NCBI GenBank assembly: GCA_021442155.1
Contig: CM038214.1
Coordinates: 21,849,808-21,913,807 of the forward strand
DNA: 64,000 nt
Direction: 5' to 3'
DNA from: Cymbidium sinense
Taxonomy: Eukaryota > Streptophyta > Magnoliopsida > Asparagales > Orchidaceae
Shown: one piece after another, positions 14,162 through 26,061 of the stretch
Position numbering within the stretch: the stretch's first letter is position 1
How the letters are laid out: each line of letters opens with the position of its first letter
Notes under the pieces: model-generated
Database searches by the model: none
The model's input: only the letters and a program-made list of their open reading frames with translations
What the model was told of the DNA's origin: nothing
Position numbers and translations under genes: made by a program

Positions 14162-14570
14162 AAATAGGGATGGGTCCAACTTAGGCAATCTAGAGCAAGC
14201 TAGTGTAGGGAGGGAAGATAGAGGTCTTTGGATTAGGGCAGATATTTGGGGCATGCTTGAAGTCTATGGCTAAGTTCTTGGCTCTCAGAGATGGCACTTA
14301 GTATTCAATATTTTGAGGTTAAGATTGAGGCATAGGTTGTAAAGAAATTCTAATATCAAGATTAAGAAACTTCTTTTACCTTTTGTAAATGACTGCAGCT
14401 TGATATCCATGAGCTTGACCTCTTTCTAGATGAACTAGGCCTAGAAAGAGGCTAATAACTTTGCAGATGCCTTGGCTCTGTGGGGACACATTTTGTTCAT
14501 AATTCTAAACCTCATGCGGATGAATTGACTTTCTCTTACTTTCTTGGACATGTCTTCTGAGGTCAGTATC
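14162..14570 (+). pseudogene. L1-type LINE RNase H domain relic
   Basis: The plus strand encodes scattered pieces of the RNase H domain that plant L1 elements carry at the end of their ORF2. MAKFLALRDGT near 14263 corresponds to the family string around AxxxALRDGL, and a piece reading NNFADALALWGH near 14455 matches the region around the last catalytic aspartate (ADALA). Several frame changes and stops lie between them. A closely similar copy lies in inverted orientation at about 40330-40737. The domain sits upstream of the RT fragment at 15560, whereas in intact L1 elements RNase H follows RT, so the element is rearranged or two insertions are involved. Confidence 0.65.
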
Positions 14571-15559
14571 CAATTTTCTTTCTTCCCTTCAAGAAAGCGA
14601 GACAGCTAGATGTACTCACCTTCGTACCTTCAAGTTATGATGGTTGGCCAGGCTAACAGTTTTCTCGATGATTTCCATTCACATCTGAAGACAATTTTTT
14701 AGATCTTATCTACATACAAGACATCTCAACTTAGCAAATGAGGAAAGAGAGGTCGATTTAAGCAGAAAGATCATTTTCCTACTAATGGAAGTCTATCTTC
14801 TTCTTATGATAACACTTAGGTTACTTATTAATGATATTATGAGAATTCTAGATCGATGAAGGTGCCTTATATTCTTTTAGCTAGCATAGAGCTTCTTCCA
14901 TAACTTCTCTTCCCATCATCGATAAAGAAGAGTCATTAACACATCTATGCACTAAGACCTTCAATGGTTGTGAAGAAGCTTTCACCATCTCTTAGTGAAG
15001 TGGATTCATCCAGCTCAAGATGCTAAGACTCATCATCCTTCAACAGAGGTGTTGATCTATGTAGAGGTGCATATAGAATGAAAATCACCTAATTATGACT
15101 TTTTCTAGCACATTCCCCTTCTTATGAGTGAAGACATATCCTAATGAATTAGACGACCTCGAAAGGAACCATTAGAGGAAGGGTGGTCTATGATCAAGTG
15201 AGGAAACTGGCCCAAAAAAAAGAAGCTAGAAAACATATCTAGATTGAATTTCATCGCAAGGTCTTTGCTTACAGTAGACATAATGACTGGTGAATTCTCC
15301 ATGCTGTGATAGTCATTCTTCACTATATCCACTCCCGTTGAATAGATTTAAAGATTGGTCCTCACAATGCCTTAAATGAATGGGGAAGAAGCAAGAACGC
15401 ACTACTCAACAAAGATTGAAAGTATGCACCCCCAACCTGAAAGTCAATCATGGCTGACTTTCTCGTGCTATGGACATTTGATTTCAAATCCAAATTACCA
15501 GGAAGTGAATAATCAATCCTTTTTGAAGCAGGTAGTGTCTCAATGGTGTGAGGGCTAGC

Positions 15560-15965
15560 AAGCAGGGTCCCAATCTATCTCATTTTTTTTTTGCAGATGA
15601 TAGCCTTGTTTTTTATTTAATTAATGAAGCTGGATGTATAGAGATCAAGAAGATCTTACAAGTATATAAGGGAGGCTTGGGCCATTAAAAAATCTAGACA
15701 ACTCTATTATTTTCTTATTGAAGCTTAAAATGCTCACCTAAGATGAAAGAGCTTGCAAAATCTAATTTTCAGGTCAATATTCTGATCTTACCATGATGAG
15801 CAGATCTTTCATGCTTTTCAGAGTCTTAAGGAAAGGAGAGAGTTTGGAAGAGAGTCCAAGGGTTGAAAGAGCTTCTTTTGTTGAATCTAAAATAGATCTG
15901 TGCCATGTCATTATCATGAAAAAAGAACCATGCCTCGTCTAGAATTCTTCATTTGAAAAGATCAC
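15560..15965 (+). pseudogene. L1-type LINE reverse transcriptase fragment, copy 1
   Basis: The plus strand reads SHFFFADDSLVFY at about 15574-15615. This is the YxDD-box region (FADD) of a plant L1 reverse transcriptase, the polymerase active site used in target-primed reverse transcription. Downstream pieces around SPKMKELAKSN and ERVWKRVQGLKE match the thumb region that follows it in the family. The frame breaks repeatedly, and only this C-terminal part of the RT is recognisable. Two better or equal copies lie at 36470-36915 and 38985-39350 on the minus strand. Confidence 0.75.
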
Positions 15966-16920
15966 ACCTCTTGATCATCTACACTCGAAAACATAATAGT
16001 TGTGAAAGGATAAAGTTGATCGCTACTACTAAGACTCATCGAGCTATGCCACGAGCTCGCTAATTGTCACTTATCTAGTGTCTAGGTCCAAAATCGCTTT
16101 CACTCCTTTGCACTAAAGCTAATAGTTAGGGATTACATAGCTACTCTAGTTTCTAGTCACAACAAGGTAAAGAGAAAAAAGAGAAGACCTATTACTCTTC
16201 CCAGCCAACCAACCATGAATAGGGTGAGTAGGGGGGCCTTGGTCTAGTCAGTTCAAAATAGTGTTTTTCTCTATACCTTCTATCTATCAAAACAAGAGTT
16301 TCAAATATTTTTTTCATTTGTTTCACATAGCCGAGCTATTTTCTAATTCTCTCAAAATTGAACATGTTGCAATGTAAAGGTTATTTGAATGAGGTTCATT
16401 AGCTTAAGTTGGGGAAGGAGGGATAATTAGAAGACCATTACTATAGCAGATCTCTTATCTATCTAAAAAAGAAAGTTGGATTACTCTTCTTTCTAACATT
16501 GGATTCTAATAAGACTATGAGAAGCGAATATGGATATAAGACTAAGAGCACTTATGTAGCATCTTTCACATCCTGGTATTCAATCTTGAGAAAACCTAAA
16601 AAACATATTCTTAGATATGAGCTCTGGTTATCTTGAATTCTTCTCTTTCTATTATTTAAAGCACAATCTGAACTCTCTTATCTACTGCAGAACCTACTAG
16701 CTATTACTAGATTTCATCTCAAATTGAGCTAAAGTTCTTCTTTCAAACCTAGCTAAGGTGCTCTATCAATTCTGTAACTATTATCTATGATAGCAACAAA
16801 CTCCAGTTCTTTAACAAGAGAAAAGATCACATCGACAAGAGCAAGTCAAGTCTGAAAATGCCATATAAGAAAGTATCAGCTTAGCTACATTGTCTTCCTA
16901 CCGATGTCATACTAGACTCT
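15966..16920. other. Non-coding part of repeat B
   Basis: No gene was recognised. The stretch is repeated in inverted orientation in both right-hand copies of repeat B, which shows it travelled as part of that unit. Confidence 0.5.
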
Positions 16921-18048
16921 ATTATGACCTGAGGTGAACTACTTTAAGCCTCGAAGTCACTTCTCCTCCCTCTCATCTAGTGAGCAAAAAAGCATTTAGC
17001 CATATCTTTTCAAAAATCAATTTTATTGACCTTTTTACTTCTACTTCTTAGATACGTGATAGCACTAAGGCAAGAAATCTATTGATATTCCACTGCCCAC
17101 ATTTACACTCTCAAAGAGCTTCTTTGGTCAAAGCTGAATCAACATATTGATCACTCACTTTCACTTCCCTGCTATCCTTAACTTGGCTAGCTTACTTCAA
17201 AAGCTATCATGTAAGAAACCAAATGTAACCACTCCTTAAAGTCACGCCTTGGTACAAATCTTCTTGTCATGAGTGAAATAGATGTTAAAAACTGAGAAGT
17301 ATAAGAGTTTGAATATAAAGTCTAATGTCTAAGAATCAAAAAGGGCACGAGAAGAGTTGTAAGGATAAGCTAGTCTTCCAAAATAAGAAAGTAGTACCCT
17401 TAAGAATCTTCAATTTAAGAATTTGGTTTTTCATTTCATTTAACCTCCCTATCTTCTTAGTGAAATGAAAGCTCATTTTAGTCACATCTCATTCCAGAAA
17501 ACCTAACACATCGAAAGAATGGCTTGCCTCTCCAGATCAGATCCCCTGTTTGCAAGATCAGCTCTTATGGAAGGGAAGGAAGACTTTCTCGATTTCAAGG
17601 GATCAAAAGAGAAGGTTTGGTTTGGACAATCAGCTCTGAACTCACTTGATTGAAAGTCCAATTTCTTCTTTATTTGCAAGGGGAATGGTCATTGAGTTTT
17701 CTCTCTTTATCTTCTTATCACTTACTTGTTTTTCCACCATGCATACTTTTAACAATGCCTCTAGAGGTCTAAGTTGGTTGCCTGATCTTTCACTTTTCAC
17801 ATGTGGGTTCATCACATATGAAATGTCTTGACTAATTGGTAAGTGAGTTGAGGTCATCCTTAGCTTAATAGAATAGAAGATTGGGGGGAGGGTCTAGAGT
17901 ACCAAGGTGAGCTTATCCTCTCAAAGATAGAGAAGGAAGGCCAAGCGACCATATAAGGTGGATTACAATGTGCTCACCCACCTGAGGAAGCTCCTAGCCT
18001 CTTTTAGCATTTACAATGCTTTGATGATGTCCCCTGAATTGAGGGAAC
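16921..18048 (+). repeat. Tandem duplication unit 1 (1.13 kb)
   Basis: The unit starts at ATTATGACCTGAGGTGAACT and matches 18052-19171 at an offset of 1,131 bases. Its last 110 bases encode a stub of the gypsy gag-protease junction (THLRKLLASFSIYNALMMSP), so the duplication cut into the retroelement and left a truncated copy here. The small frames at 17646-17831 and 17642-17857 are non-coding. Confidence 0.9.
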
Positions 18049-18051
18049 TTT

Positions 18052-19171
18052 ATTATGACCTGAGGTGAACTACCTTAAGTCTCAAAGTCACTTCTCCTCC
18101 CTCTTACCTAGTGAGCAAAAGCATTTAGCAGCATCTTCCCAAAATCCATTTTATTGACCTTTTTTTACTTCTACTTATTAGATACATGATTGAACTAAGG
18201 CAAGAAAGCTATTAATATTCCATTGCCCACATTTATACTCTCAAAGAGCTACTTTAGTCAAAGTTGAGTAAACATATTGATCACTTCACTTTCACTTCCC
18301 CGCTATCCTTATCTTTGCTAGCTTACTTCAAAAATTGTCATGTAGGAACCCAAACATTATTGCTACTTAAAGTCGCACCTTGGTACAACTCTTCTTGTCA
18401 TGAGTGAAATAGAAGTTAAAAAGTGAGAAGTGAAAGAGTCTAATGTCTAAGAATCAAAAAGGGCATGAGAAGAGTTGTAAGGATAAACTACTATTTCAAG
18501 ACAAGAAAGAAGTGCCTTAATAGTCTTTGATTTAGGAATTTGGTTTTTCATTTCATTTATCCACCATATCCTCTTAGTGAAATGAAAGGTCCTTTTAGTC
18601 TCATCTCATTCCAAAAAACCTAACACATCAAAAGAATGGCCTCTCCAGATCAGATCCCTTGTTTGCAAGATCAGCTCTTGTGGAAGGGAAGGAAGACTTT
18701 CTCAATTTCAAGGGATCAAAAGAGAAGCTTTGGTTTTGTCAATCAGCTCTAAACTCACTTGATTGAAAGTCCAATTTATTTTTTGTTTGCAAGGGGAATG
18801 GTAGTTGAGTTTTCTCTCTTGATCTTCTTATCACTTACTTGTTTTTCCACCATGTGTACTTCTAATAATGCCTCCTAAGGTCTAAGTTGGTTGCCCGATC
18901 TATCTCTTTTCACATGTGGGTTCATCACATATGAAACGATCTTTGACAACTAATTAGGTAAGTGAGTTGAAGTCATCTTTAGCTTACTAGAATAGAAGAA
19001 AGATTGGGTGGGGAGTTCTAAGTGGTACCAAGAGCTTATCTTCAAAGGTAGAGAAGGAAGGTGGCAAGCAGCCATATAAGGTGGATTATAATTTGCTCAC
19101 CCACTTGAGGAAGCTCCCAACCTCTCTTAGAATTTATGATGCTTTGATGATGTCCCCCAAATTGTGGGAAA
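18052..19171 (+). repeat. Tandem duplication unit 2 (1.13 kb)
   Basis: This second unit is continuous at its right edge with the longer gypsy relic, so it carries the original junction. The same sequence occurs once in the right arm (about 34415-35545, reversed), which shows that the tandem copy is extra in the left arm. Confidence 0.9.
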
Positions 19172-21925
19172 CTCTAGTCAAAGCGTTACTAGACCCATAG
19201 GTGTTCCTTGCTTACTTTACCAAGAAATACTTGGAAGAAGCACACTACCACAAGGAGATTCCTGAAGTAACCTTCACCAATGATGATTTACTGCTAGGCA
19301 CATCAGACCACAATCATCTATTGCATGTGTCAATGATTGTAAATGGTACAGAATGGAACCGAATCCTAGTAGATCTTAGGGCTTCAGTTCACATTATAAA
19401 TGTAAAGACTTTAGCCCACTTGATATGGACAAACTCAACTCTAATAAACTCATGCTTAGAGGGTTCAATGAATAGGGTGAGAAAGCACTTAGATCTATCA
19501 CCCTCCCGCTAAAGTTTGGTGATCTGAGGACTAAAGAAAAGTTTCACATCAAAGATTTCACACCTACAATGCATTGATCGAGGAGATGGATCCATGAGTA
19601 TTGGATGATTCCCTCAATGCTTCATTATTGTACAAAAAATCAATGTGATGGGGTTGAGTACTATTATATACAGGGTGATACCCAAGTAGAATATGAAATC
19701 AGCTTGTACAAGGATGTAGAGCATTACCTTTCTTGCTAACAAGGTGAGGATGGACCTCGTAAGCCCTTGGTTCAGCTTCCAAAGGAAGAACCTGAATTTT
19801 GAATATTGATGAAAGTACCTCCTATGCTGTATCATGGCAGTAGAATGAACAAATGAGGTGGAGAAAGTGTCCTTTGAAGTTGAATAGGATCAGTGCAAAG
19901 TGTCAAAGCTTATAGCAGAATAATTTGAAAAAACAAATTGTTGCGCCTCTCCTTTATCAACAACCTCACTCCCTTGGCTTCAAGACTAGCAATAGATATG
20001 AGAATGTTCTATGTGCCCACAATAGAAAGGCACACTGAGCGTGGGATTTTTTTTTACGGTTCTAGGTCCACTGAAGGCAAAAAAAGTTGTAATCCTTCTT
20101 CACTTCAAATGATGAAATGAAGATCTTTCAGTTTTGTATTACTCTTATCCTTTATTAGATAAGTATTGGTGTGCTGGTTTCTTACCGTCAAAGTGGTCAG
20201 CTAAATAGGCCAGCCTTTTTAACCAGTTATAGCGTACTGCCTTACCCCAACAAGGCGTTAGTTGGGATATGTGGAAACTCCACACATAACCCTAAGGCAC
20301 TAGATCATGTAGGGCGATTACTTGCATTCCAATAGTCCCTAAATTCTTAAAAGAGGCTGAGGAGGAACTCGACTTAAAGAATATGGATTCTTGGAGACTC
20401 GCAGCTCATTATCTACCAAGTAGTTGGAATGTAGAAAGTTCGCAAGAAAAAGCTAGTAGAATATCAGAAAAGAGTGATGGAGCTGCTTGGATATATTCCT
20501 GAGGAAATATTGATGAGAGTGCCCCGATGCAACAATGGTTAGGAAGATGCACTCTCTAAGATTGTTAAAGAATTAGCAAGCAAGTTCTCTTCTCCCATCA
20601 CATCATGCTATTGATCCATAATCAATAAAGATTGTCTCTTGCAGATCTGTCTTTTGCAAATGAGGAGGCATCCCATTCTGAGTCCACCTTGATAGCTTTG
20701 CAAGTAGATGAAGCTGATGACTAGATGAAATCCTTCATTGAGTAACTACAATGTGGAAAACTCCCCCGTGAACCCTCTCTTGCATCTCAAGTCAAAAAGA
20801 AAGCTCTTTCATTCACTTTTGTTAATAACACTTTGTACCAACACTCATTTCACCAATTTTGGCTTTGATGCATTGGCAAAGAGGAGGCCCAAAAGGTCAT
20901 GGGTGAGGTACATTTCAGATTATGTGGAGCACACCAATCTTGGCCCAAGATGAAGCTAAAAATTCATTGCCTCAAGAACTATTCACCCACGATGACTCAA
21001 GACTATGTAAATCATGCTCATAGGTGTCATTAGTGTTAGTTTCATGGAACCATTTTGCACCAATCTTGAATCCTCTTAGGTGGTTGCATGGCTGGGATAT
21101 GGATGTAGTTGGCCCAATTGATCCTCCATCATCCAAGGGTCATAGGTTTATCGCCCTGATTACTTTTCTAAGTGGGATGAAGCAATTCCACTAAGAGAGG
21201 TTAAGGCAGACAATGTCTTAGATTTCTTCAGGGATGAATAAAGAAAATAGAAACTAGATAAAATCATATATTGATTTATTTTTTCTCATAAGATCATATC
21301 CAACAATGGCACTGCCTTTCAGAGTACAAAAATTTTTAGATTTGTTCGCCGACATCACATAGATTGGCGATACTTGATGATTTACTATCCCAAGGCTAAT
21401 GGCTTAGCCGAGGCTTTGAACAAGACTTTGGTACAACTTATCAAGAAAATTCTTACTAATAACAAGGCATGAAAAGTTGGTAGAGGCCTTGTGGGCCTAC
21501 TAGACTACTTATCATACTACAACAAAGTCTACTCTTTATGCTCTCGCCTTTGGAGTCGAAGCTGTCTTGCCTCTAGAGATAGAGTTTCCTTCATTGTGCA
21601 TTACAAATTCACTAAGGATGAGTGCCTAAGGTTGGAAGAAAGAATCTGATGAGGAGTCCGGGCTCAACAAAATTCTAAGATTTACAGTGTTAGAATGGCC
21701 CAAGCGCATGACAAGTTAGTCCTGCCTAGAACCTTTTGAGTTAGAGACCATGTTCTTTTTCTTCGATGGCCAATTGTGGCACTTTTTCTTAAAGGCGGCA
21801 AGTTTTAGCCAACTTGGGAAGGCCATTTTATAGTTGAACAAGCTTATGAAGGAGGATTAGAATAGCTTGTTGACTCTGAAGGAGGTCATCCCATCCGTAC
21901 TAGGAGTCACTTTTCAAGATAGTTC
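19080..21925 (+). pseudogene. Ty3/gypsy polyprotein relic, Athila/Tat type
   Basis: Domains appear in gypsy order on the plus strand. The gag-protease linker reads THLRKLPTSLRIYDALMMSP and FTNDDLLLGTSDHNH. The aspartic protease follows as NRILVDLRASVHI, in which the usual Asp-Gly-Gly/Ser core is altered after the Asp. RNase H traces follow at 20030-20620 (around EDALSKI, VKELASKFSSP in broken frames), then a linker piece at 20738-20953. The integrase core runs about 21090-21470, with DVVGPIDPPSSKG, then SNNGTAFQS and YYPKANGLAEALNKTL. The reverse transcriptase between protease and RNase H is largely missing. Stops and frameshifts are frequent. The inverted copy at 32625-34600 ends just before the integrase. 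Confidence 0.88.
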
Positions 21926-23876
21926 TTTTGTTAAGACTATCATATTTTCAAATCTCCCAACCTTTCTTTGATGTACTTTGGACATCCTAGTGCCTTCTAC
22001 TTGCCAATTTTCAAAACTTCTACTTGAAAACATACTTTTGTTTGAAAGACTTTCTATTTTCTCGTCTAGCTCGGAAGAAAAACAAATCACTTAGGACCTC
22101 AAAATGCAGGGACCAACGGATCAAAACTAGATACCATACTAGCTTGGAAGAGTGCTTTCTTCCTATAATAAACCCTAAAATGTTCGCTTCATATTCTATC
22201 ATCCAGTCTTTCTTATAGATAAAGAAAAGTAAAAGTTAGAATAGGTGCGGTAGCGGCTCTTCCTCGTCAAGCCAGTGCATGAATGTCTAGGCGGTGAACC
22301 TATCCTTTTAGTTGACTATAAGCTAACCTCTCCTTTTAGTCAAGTATAGCAAGTTAACCTCTCCTTTCAGTTTCTTTCTATACATAATTTCATACTTGAA
22401 GTTTCTTTCTATACGTAAATTTGTATATAATAATTGTTCAGTCCTGCTAAATGAAGTTTGTTGTTTATTTATGATAAGGCATCATAAATTAGAGCCACGA
22501 GAACTGACAATGGTGAAGCTAGTACCCCCTTGGTGTAAGTACTTCTCAAACTTGACACAACTTTTTAGAAGAGAATAATTAAAAGGTGAGTTAAAACATC
22601 CAGGCCCTATCTTTTTAGACCAAGGAGTTGTGGGCCCTATGTTGACTAAGAGGTGAGAAGGTGCCTCCCTTCAAGTACAAAAAAAGTGAAAGTAGTATAG
22701 TATTTTGTTCCTATGGACGTCTTACATATCCAATTTTGACATGGTAATATGAGTAAGTTCTGACCTACATAGGGAGAACACCAGTTTCCTTTGAATGAAA
22801 AATGCAATTATTGCCATCAAAAGACTTTGGTTGGTTAAGGAGAACATGGTGAAAGAGCACATCGAATGCTATGACTTGATATCAATGAAGTTCATAAACT
22901 CATTTTTAGGAATTGGATGGGCAGAAAATGAAAATCAGAATTCCAATTTCCTATTTTTCAAATGAAGATACAAAAAAGAGAAGGAAAATAAAGGGAAAAA
23001 AGAAAAAAAAACTAATTTATGTTTTTTTTATAGTTGCTTCATTTCACTTTAGTTCTCCCTGAAAACAACATCCGACTTGCACTAGCTTTTCGGGCTTAGG
23101 GTAGTGGAATGGGAGGCACGACTGAAAGGAATGATTGAGAAGTTCCTGCTAAGAAAGCTTTCTCTTTCTTCAAGCTCAGGAGATCCTATTTAGAAATCCT
23201 CTCTTATCAGATGAGTTCTTTTAGGGGCTTCTTTAGCGGGGTTGGAGAATTTCTTTAGCAAAGGACATATATGGGGAGTCAGTCCTATTGGCAGGTCAAG
23301 GTGGGGCATAGGATAGGGGTATCTACAAGGAGCAAGTCTTCCTCCCCAGAAGAAAAGAAAGATTGGATCAACACCAATCTTACTAGGAGTCCAGTCCAAG
23401 GCTGTCATCAATGAAATCGACTACTTTTTTTCTAAAGAAAATTGAGTTTTCAGGAATCAGATGCTCACACCTTTATTTTTTCCATGCAACAGGAACTAGC
23501 AAGAAGCAGAAACTAAATATTCACAAGTATAAAAGAGGACATCTCATAAAAAATAGAAAGGAAGTTCTAACTTAAGATTGTTCATGTCCCACGAGTAAGT
23601 TTCCAAGTGCAGGTAGTCTCTTAGTGTAGAGGAAAAAAATGGGGTTGTTGTGCTTAGAACACATTTTGAACTTAGAAAAAAAATGTTCTTCATTGCATTG
23701 GAAAGAAGGATGGGGGAAGGGGATGCAAGGCTGGGAAAAGGTGATTGCTAAAATCCATAATCAAACTCACCCTTGTAAGTGAAGATCACTTGTAGATATC
23801 TCTTCATGATGAAAAGTCCTCTTTCCCCCATTTTTCAAACTATGGCTTAACTAAGGAAAGATGCATCACGACTTAC
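21926..23876. other. Non-coding mosaic DNA
   Basis: No gene was recognised in about 2 kb. Between 22300 and 22375 the phrase TAACCTCTCCTTTTAGT recurs as a small imperfect tandem repeat. The region joins the gypsy integrase relic to the mitovirus-like segment and has mitochondrial-spacer texture. Confidence 0.5.
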
Positions 23877-25561
23877 TTGCTCATGAAAGAGATTTTTCAG
23901 TTACATAAGAGTTCTATGACTCTCTTTACAGTTTTATACCTTAAGCAATGTTCATCATTTTTTATTTTTGCTTTTGGAGGAGGTTATCTGGGTCCTCAAC
24001 TTCTTTCTATTCCTATGTCCCTAGCTAGGCTAGGCTACCTTCGTATTATCCCAAAATTTCATCATTTTAGGATTGACAAAGGTACATCAGAGTTTGATCA
24101 GCTTGTTTAGTTTTACTTCTCTTTATTCTCATTATACCGAGTCATATTGGTAGCAAAGAGAGTGAGTGATGAGACTTTCAAGTCTATCATTACTCCTATT
24201 GAAGATATGCCTCATCTATTAGATTTTGTTAGTCGCTTTAAACATCATCCACCTAATATTGTCGACCAATATATGCCTTGGATTTGTACTATTCCACTTA
24301 AACAAGGTATTAGTTTCATTCTTGCATGGAAGTTTGTTCCAAACACACAGTTTAGTAATGATGAGTTATCTAAATCAACATTACAAGAAGGTTTAGGAAA
24401 GTCTAAGGGTGTTTGCTCTATATTTCTTGCATTCTTGTTCAAACTGAGCGCTTATGGGTCTTTTATTCGCTTTATCCATTCTTATGGAGAGCAATGGTCT
24501 CTCGATATTTTGTGGGTTCATCGCATTAGGTACCCATTATGTGAGTTTAATAAGTGGTTTTCTAGAGTTGCTCTAGATAACTATGAAAGGGCCATCAACC
24601 CCTAAATAGATTCTATATCTACTGCTGTGCCTGGTGCCTTGACTGGAAGACGTTCACAGTCTACTCAACAAGGAGGTAAAAGAAGAATTTTTTTCTATAG
24701 GTCACTACATGACTCAGAGATTACTTGCACGAATACATAGTTATTTGATGCAAGTTCTCTCACAGTTCCCTATGGACGAAACATTTCATCAGAGTGCTCC
24801 ACATGATAGGCTAAAGAGATTCATGGTCTGTCATTGTTTAGATTTCTCTTCAGCAACTGATAGATTTCCCTTATTAGTTATGTTTGAGATCTTTCAATAT
24901 ATCTTTGGAAGGTCTTATAGCTCAAGTGTAGCAAATGCGAGTTTGGCTACTAATCGGTTTATCTTTCTATAAAAGAAAGTGAAATGGTATTCTGTCTAGT
25001 GTGTAATTTGTCGCAAGTCCACCTCTTGGTTCTCTTTCTTCTTAGTCTCTAATAGCTTTACCTAATCACATGATTGTGCGAGATGCAATGGAGCAAGTTC
25101 ACACTAGTTTGTAGTTTACAGATTACGCAATACTTGATGATGACATCATAATTTATGATGACAAAGTAGCTAAATCTTATATGCAAAATCTTGATGATGT
25201 TCAGGTCATGATTTCTTTTCATAAATCTTTGATATTGGTGCTGCTGAGTTTGTGAAGAAATTGAGGGTGAGAGATGTTAGAGTTGATCTTTCACCTATAT
25301 CTTTCAAATCTCTCATGTCATATGGATGTCTATGAGTTGAAAAGGTTTTCTACCTTATGTAGGCATCATGGTGCTTCACAAAAAGTTCTTGGGATTCTTG
25401 GTAATCTTAGTGGTGTAACCCATTCAAAGAAATACCGAAGGTTACATATTTTGCATGTGAAGAAAGTTCTCTTTGCTTGTCCCACTAGTGTGGAACTCTG
25501 GTTTGGTAGAGGGCGTTTGCTACACTTGTATGTCTATGGAAGGCTTGTCGAATTACTTTGA
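23877..25561 (+). pseudogene. Endogenous mitovirus RNA-dependent RNA polymerase relic
   Basis: Mitoviruses are capsidless RNA viruses that replicate in mitochondria and encode a single RdRp. Segments found here in the family's order are LRIIPKFHH near 24040 (N-terminal conserved box), GKRRIF near 24676, LLARIHSYLMQVLSQ near 24720, the motif A region DFSSATDRFPL at about 24841, SYSSSVANASLATNRF after it, the motif C region LDDDIIIYDD at 25133-25162, and GAAEFVKK then VDLSPISFKSL at 25234-25318. The gene is dead: in-frame stops at 24108-24110, 24603-24605 and 24970-24972, a frame change near 24690-24709, more between 24973 and 25133 and near 25225 and 25330, and the Gly of the GDD-type triad replaced by Asp. 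The motif B region is barely visible. It lies beside mitochondrial atp1 and ccmFN relics, which fits a mitovirus copy captured by mitochondrial DNA and then moved to the nucleus. Confidence 0.88.
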
Positions 25562-25774
25562 TAAAAGCTTCTTACAAAAAGATCTACGTGGGGCTCCTAG
25601 AATTTCTTATTCTTATTCTAAAGTTCAGTAGTTTGAAGAATATTCAATCGAGTTGGATGTGTCAATGGTGTGATTATCTTCATTGGTACTATACTGTAGC
25701 TATTCTCGCGATGGCCCTATAGCAAAGAACCTCTAGTCCCTCAGTGATTACATGCTTTTATAGAACCAATCTAT

Positions 25775-25961
25775 ATTGATTTATGCAACTGAATGGCTTC
25801 GCGGATCGACACTAGATAGAATTTCAAAATATGAGAGAGCCATTCCAAGTCATATAGATCCCAAATTACTCAAATCTCTCTTAAGCAAAGGTGGGTTAAC
25901 TAAAGAAAGAAAAATGGAACCAGATGCTTCTTTAAAAGAAAGCTCTTTGCCTCACCTATGA
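25775..25961 (+). pseudogene. atp1: Mitochondrial atp1 3' end (C-terminus of ATP synthase F1 alpha)
   Basis: The frame from 25776 encodes STLDRISKYERAIPSHIDP followed by KLLKSLLSKGGLTKERKM and EPDASLKES, ending at 25961. This corresponds to the last 50 or so residues of the plant mitochondrial F1-ATPase alpha subunit, which in the organelle forms the catalytic hexamer with beta. Only the 3' end is present; the sequence upstream is the mitovirus relic, so the nucleotide-binding domains are absent. A short garbled stretch (ATEWLRG) precedes the match. The copy cannot be functional. Its placement about 100 bases before ccmFN in the same direction suggests one contiguous piece of mitochondrial DNA. 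Confidence 0.8.
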
Positions 25962-26061
25962 TGCCAAAAGCAAGGAAGAATGGAAGAAGAATAAGATTGG
26001 GATCATCCTATGGTTCTCGATGATGGGAATAACAAAGTAGAAATTTAGAAATGAGCACAAA

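Larger units (their letters stand above)
14665..20955 (+). repeat. Large inverted repeat B, left arm
   Basis: This arm matches the reverse complement of 32625-37760 throughout. Examples are the TGATTTCCATTCACATCT edge at 14670, the L1 RT region, the gypsy protease region (19201-19512) and the segment ending in GTGGAGCACACCAATCTTGG at 20923-20942. The left arm is about 1.15 kb longer because a 1,131-base unit is tandemly duplicated in it (16921-19171) and single in the right arm. Its first 2.4 kb, together with 14162-14664, also match 37856-40737. Confidence 0.88.

Noticed and set aside
17642..17857. Overlapping small frames on both strands in tandem unit 1
   Set aside because: They are not kept open in tandem unit 2 or in the right-arm copy, so they are not under coding constraint.
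24245..24442. Minus-strand frame inside the mitovirus-like region
   Set aside because: It is antisense to the recognised polymerase relic and has no motif of its own.
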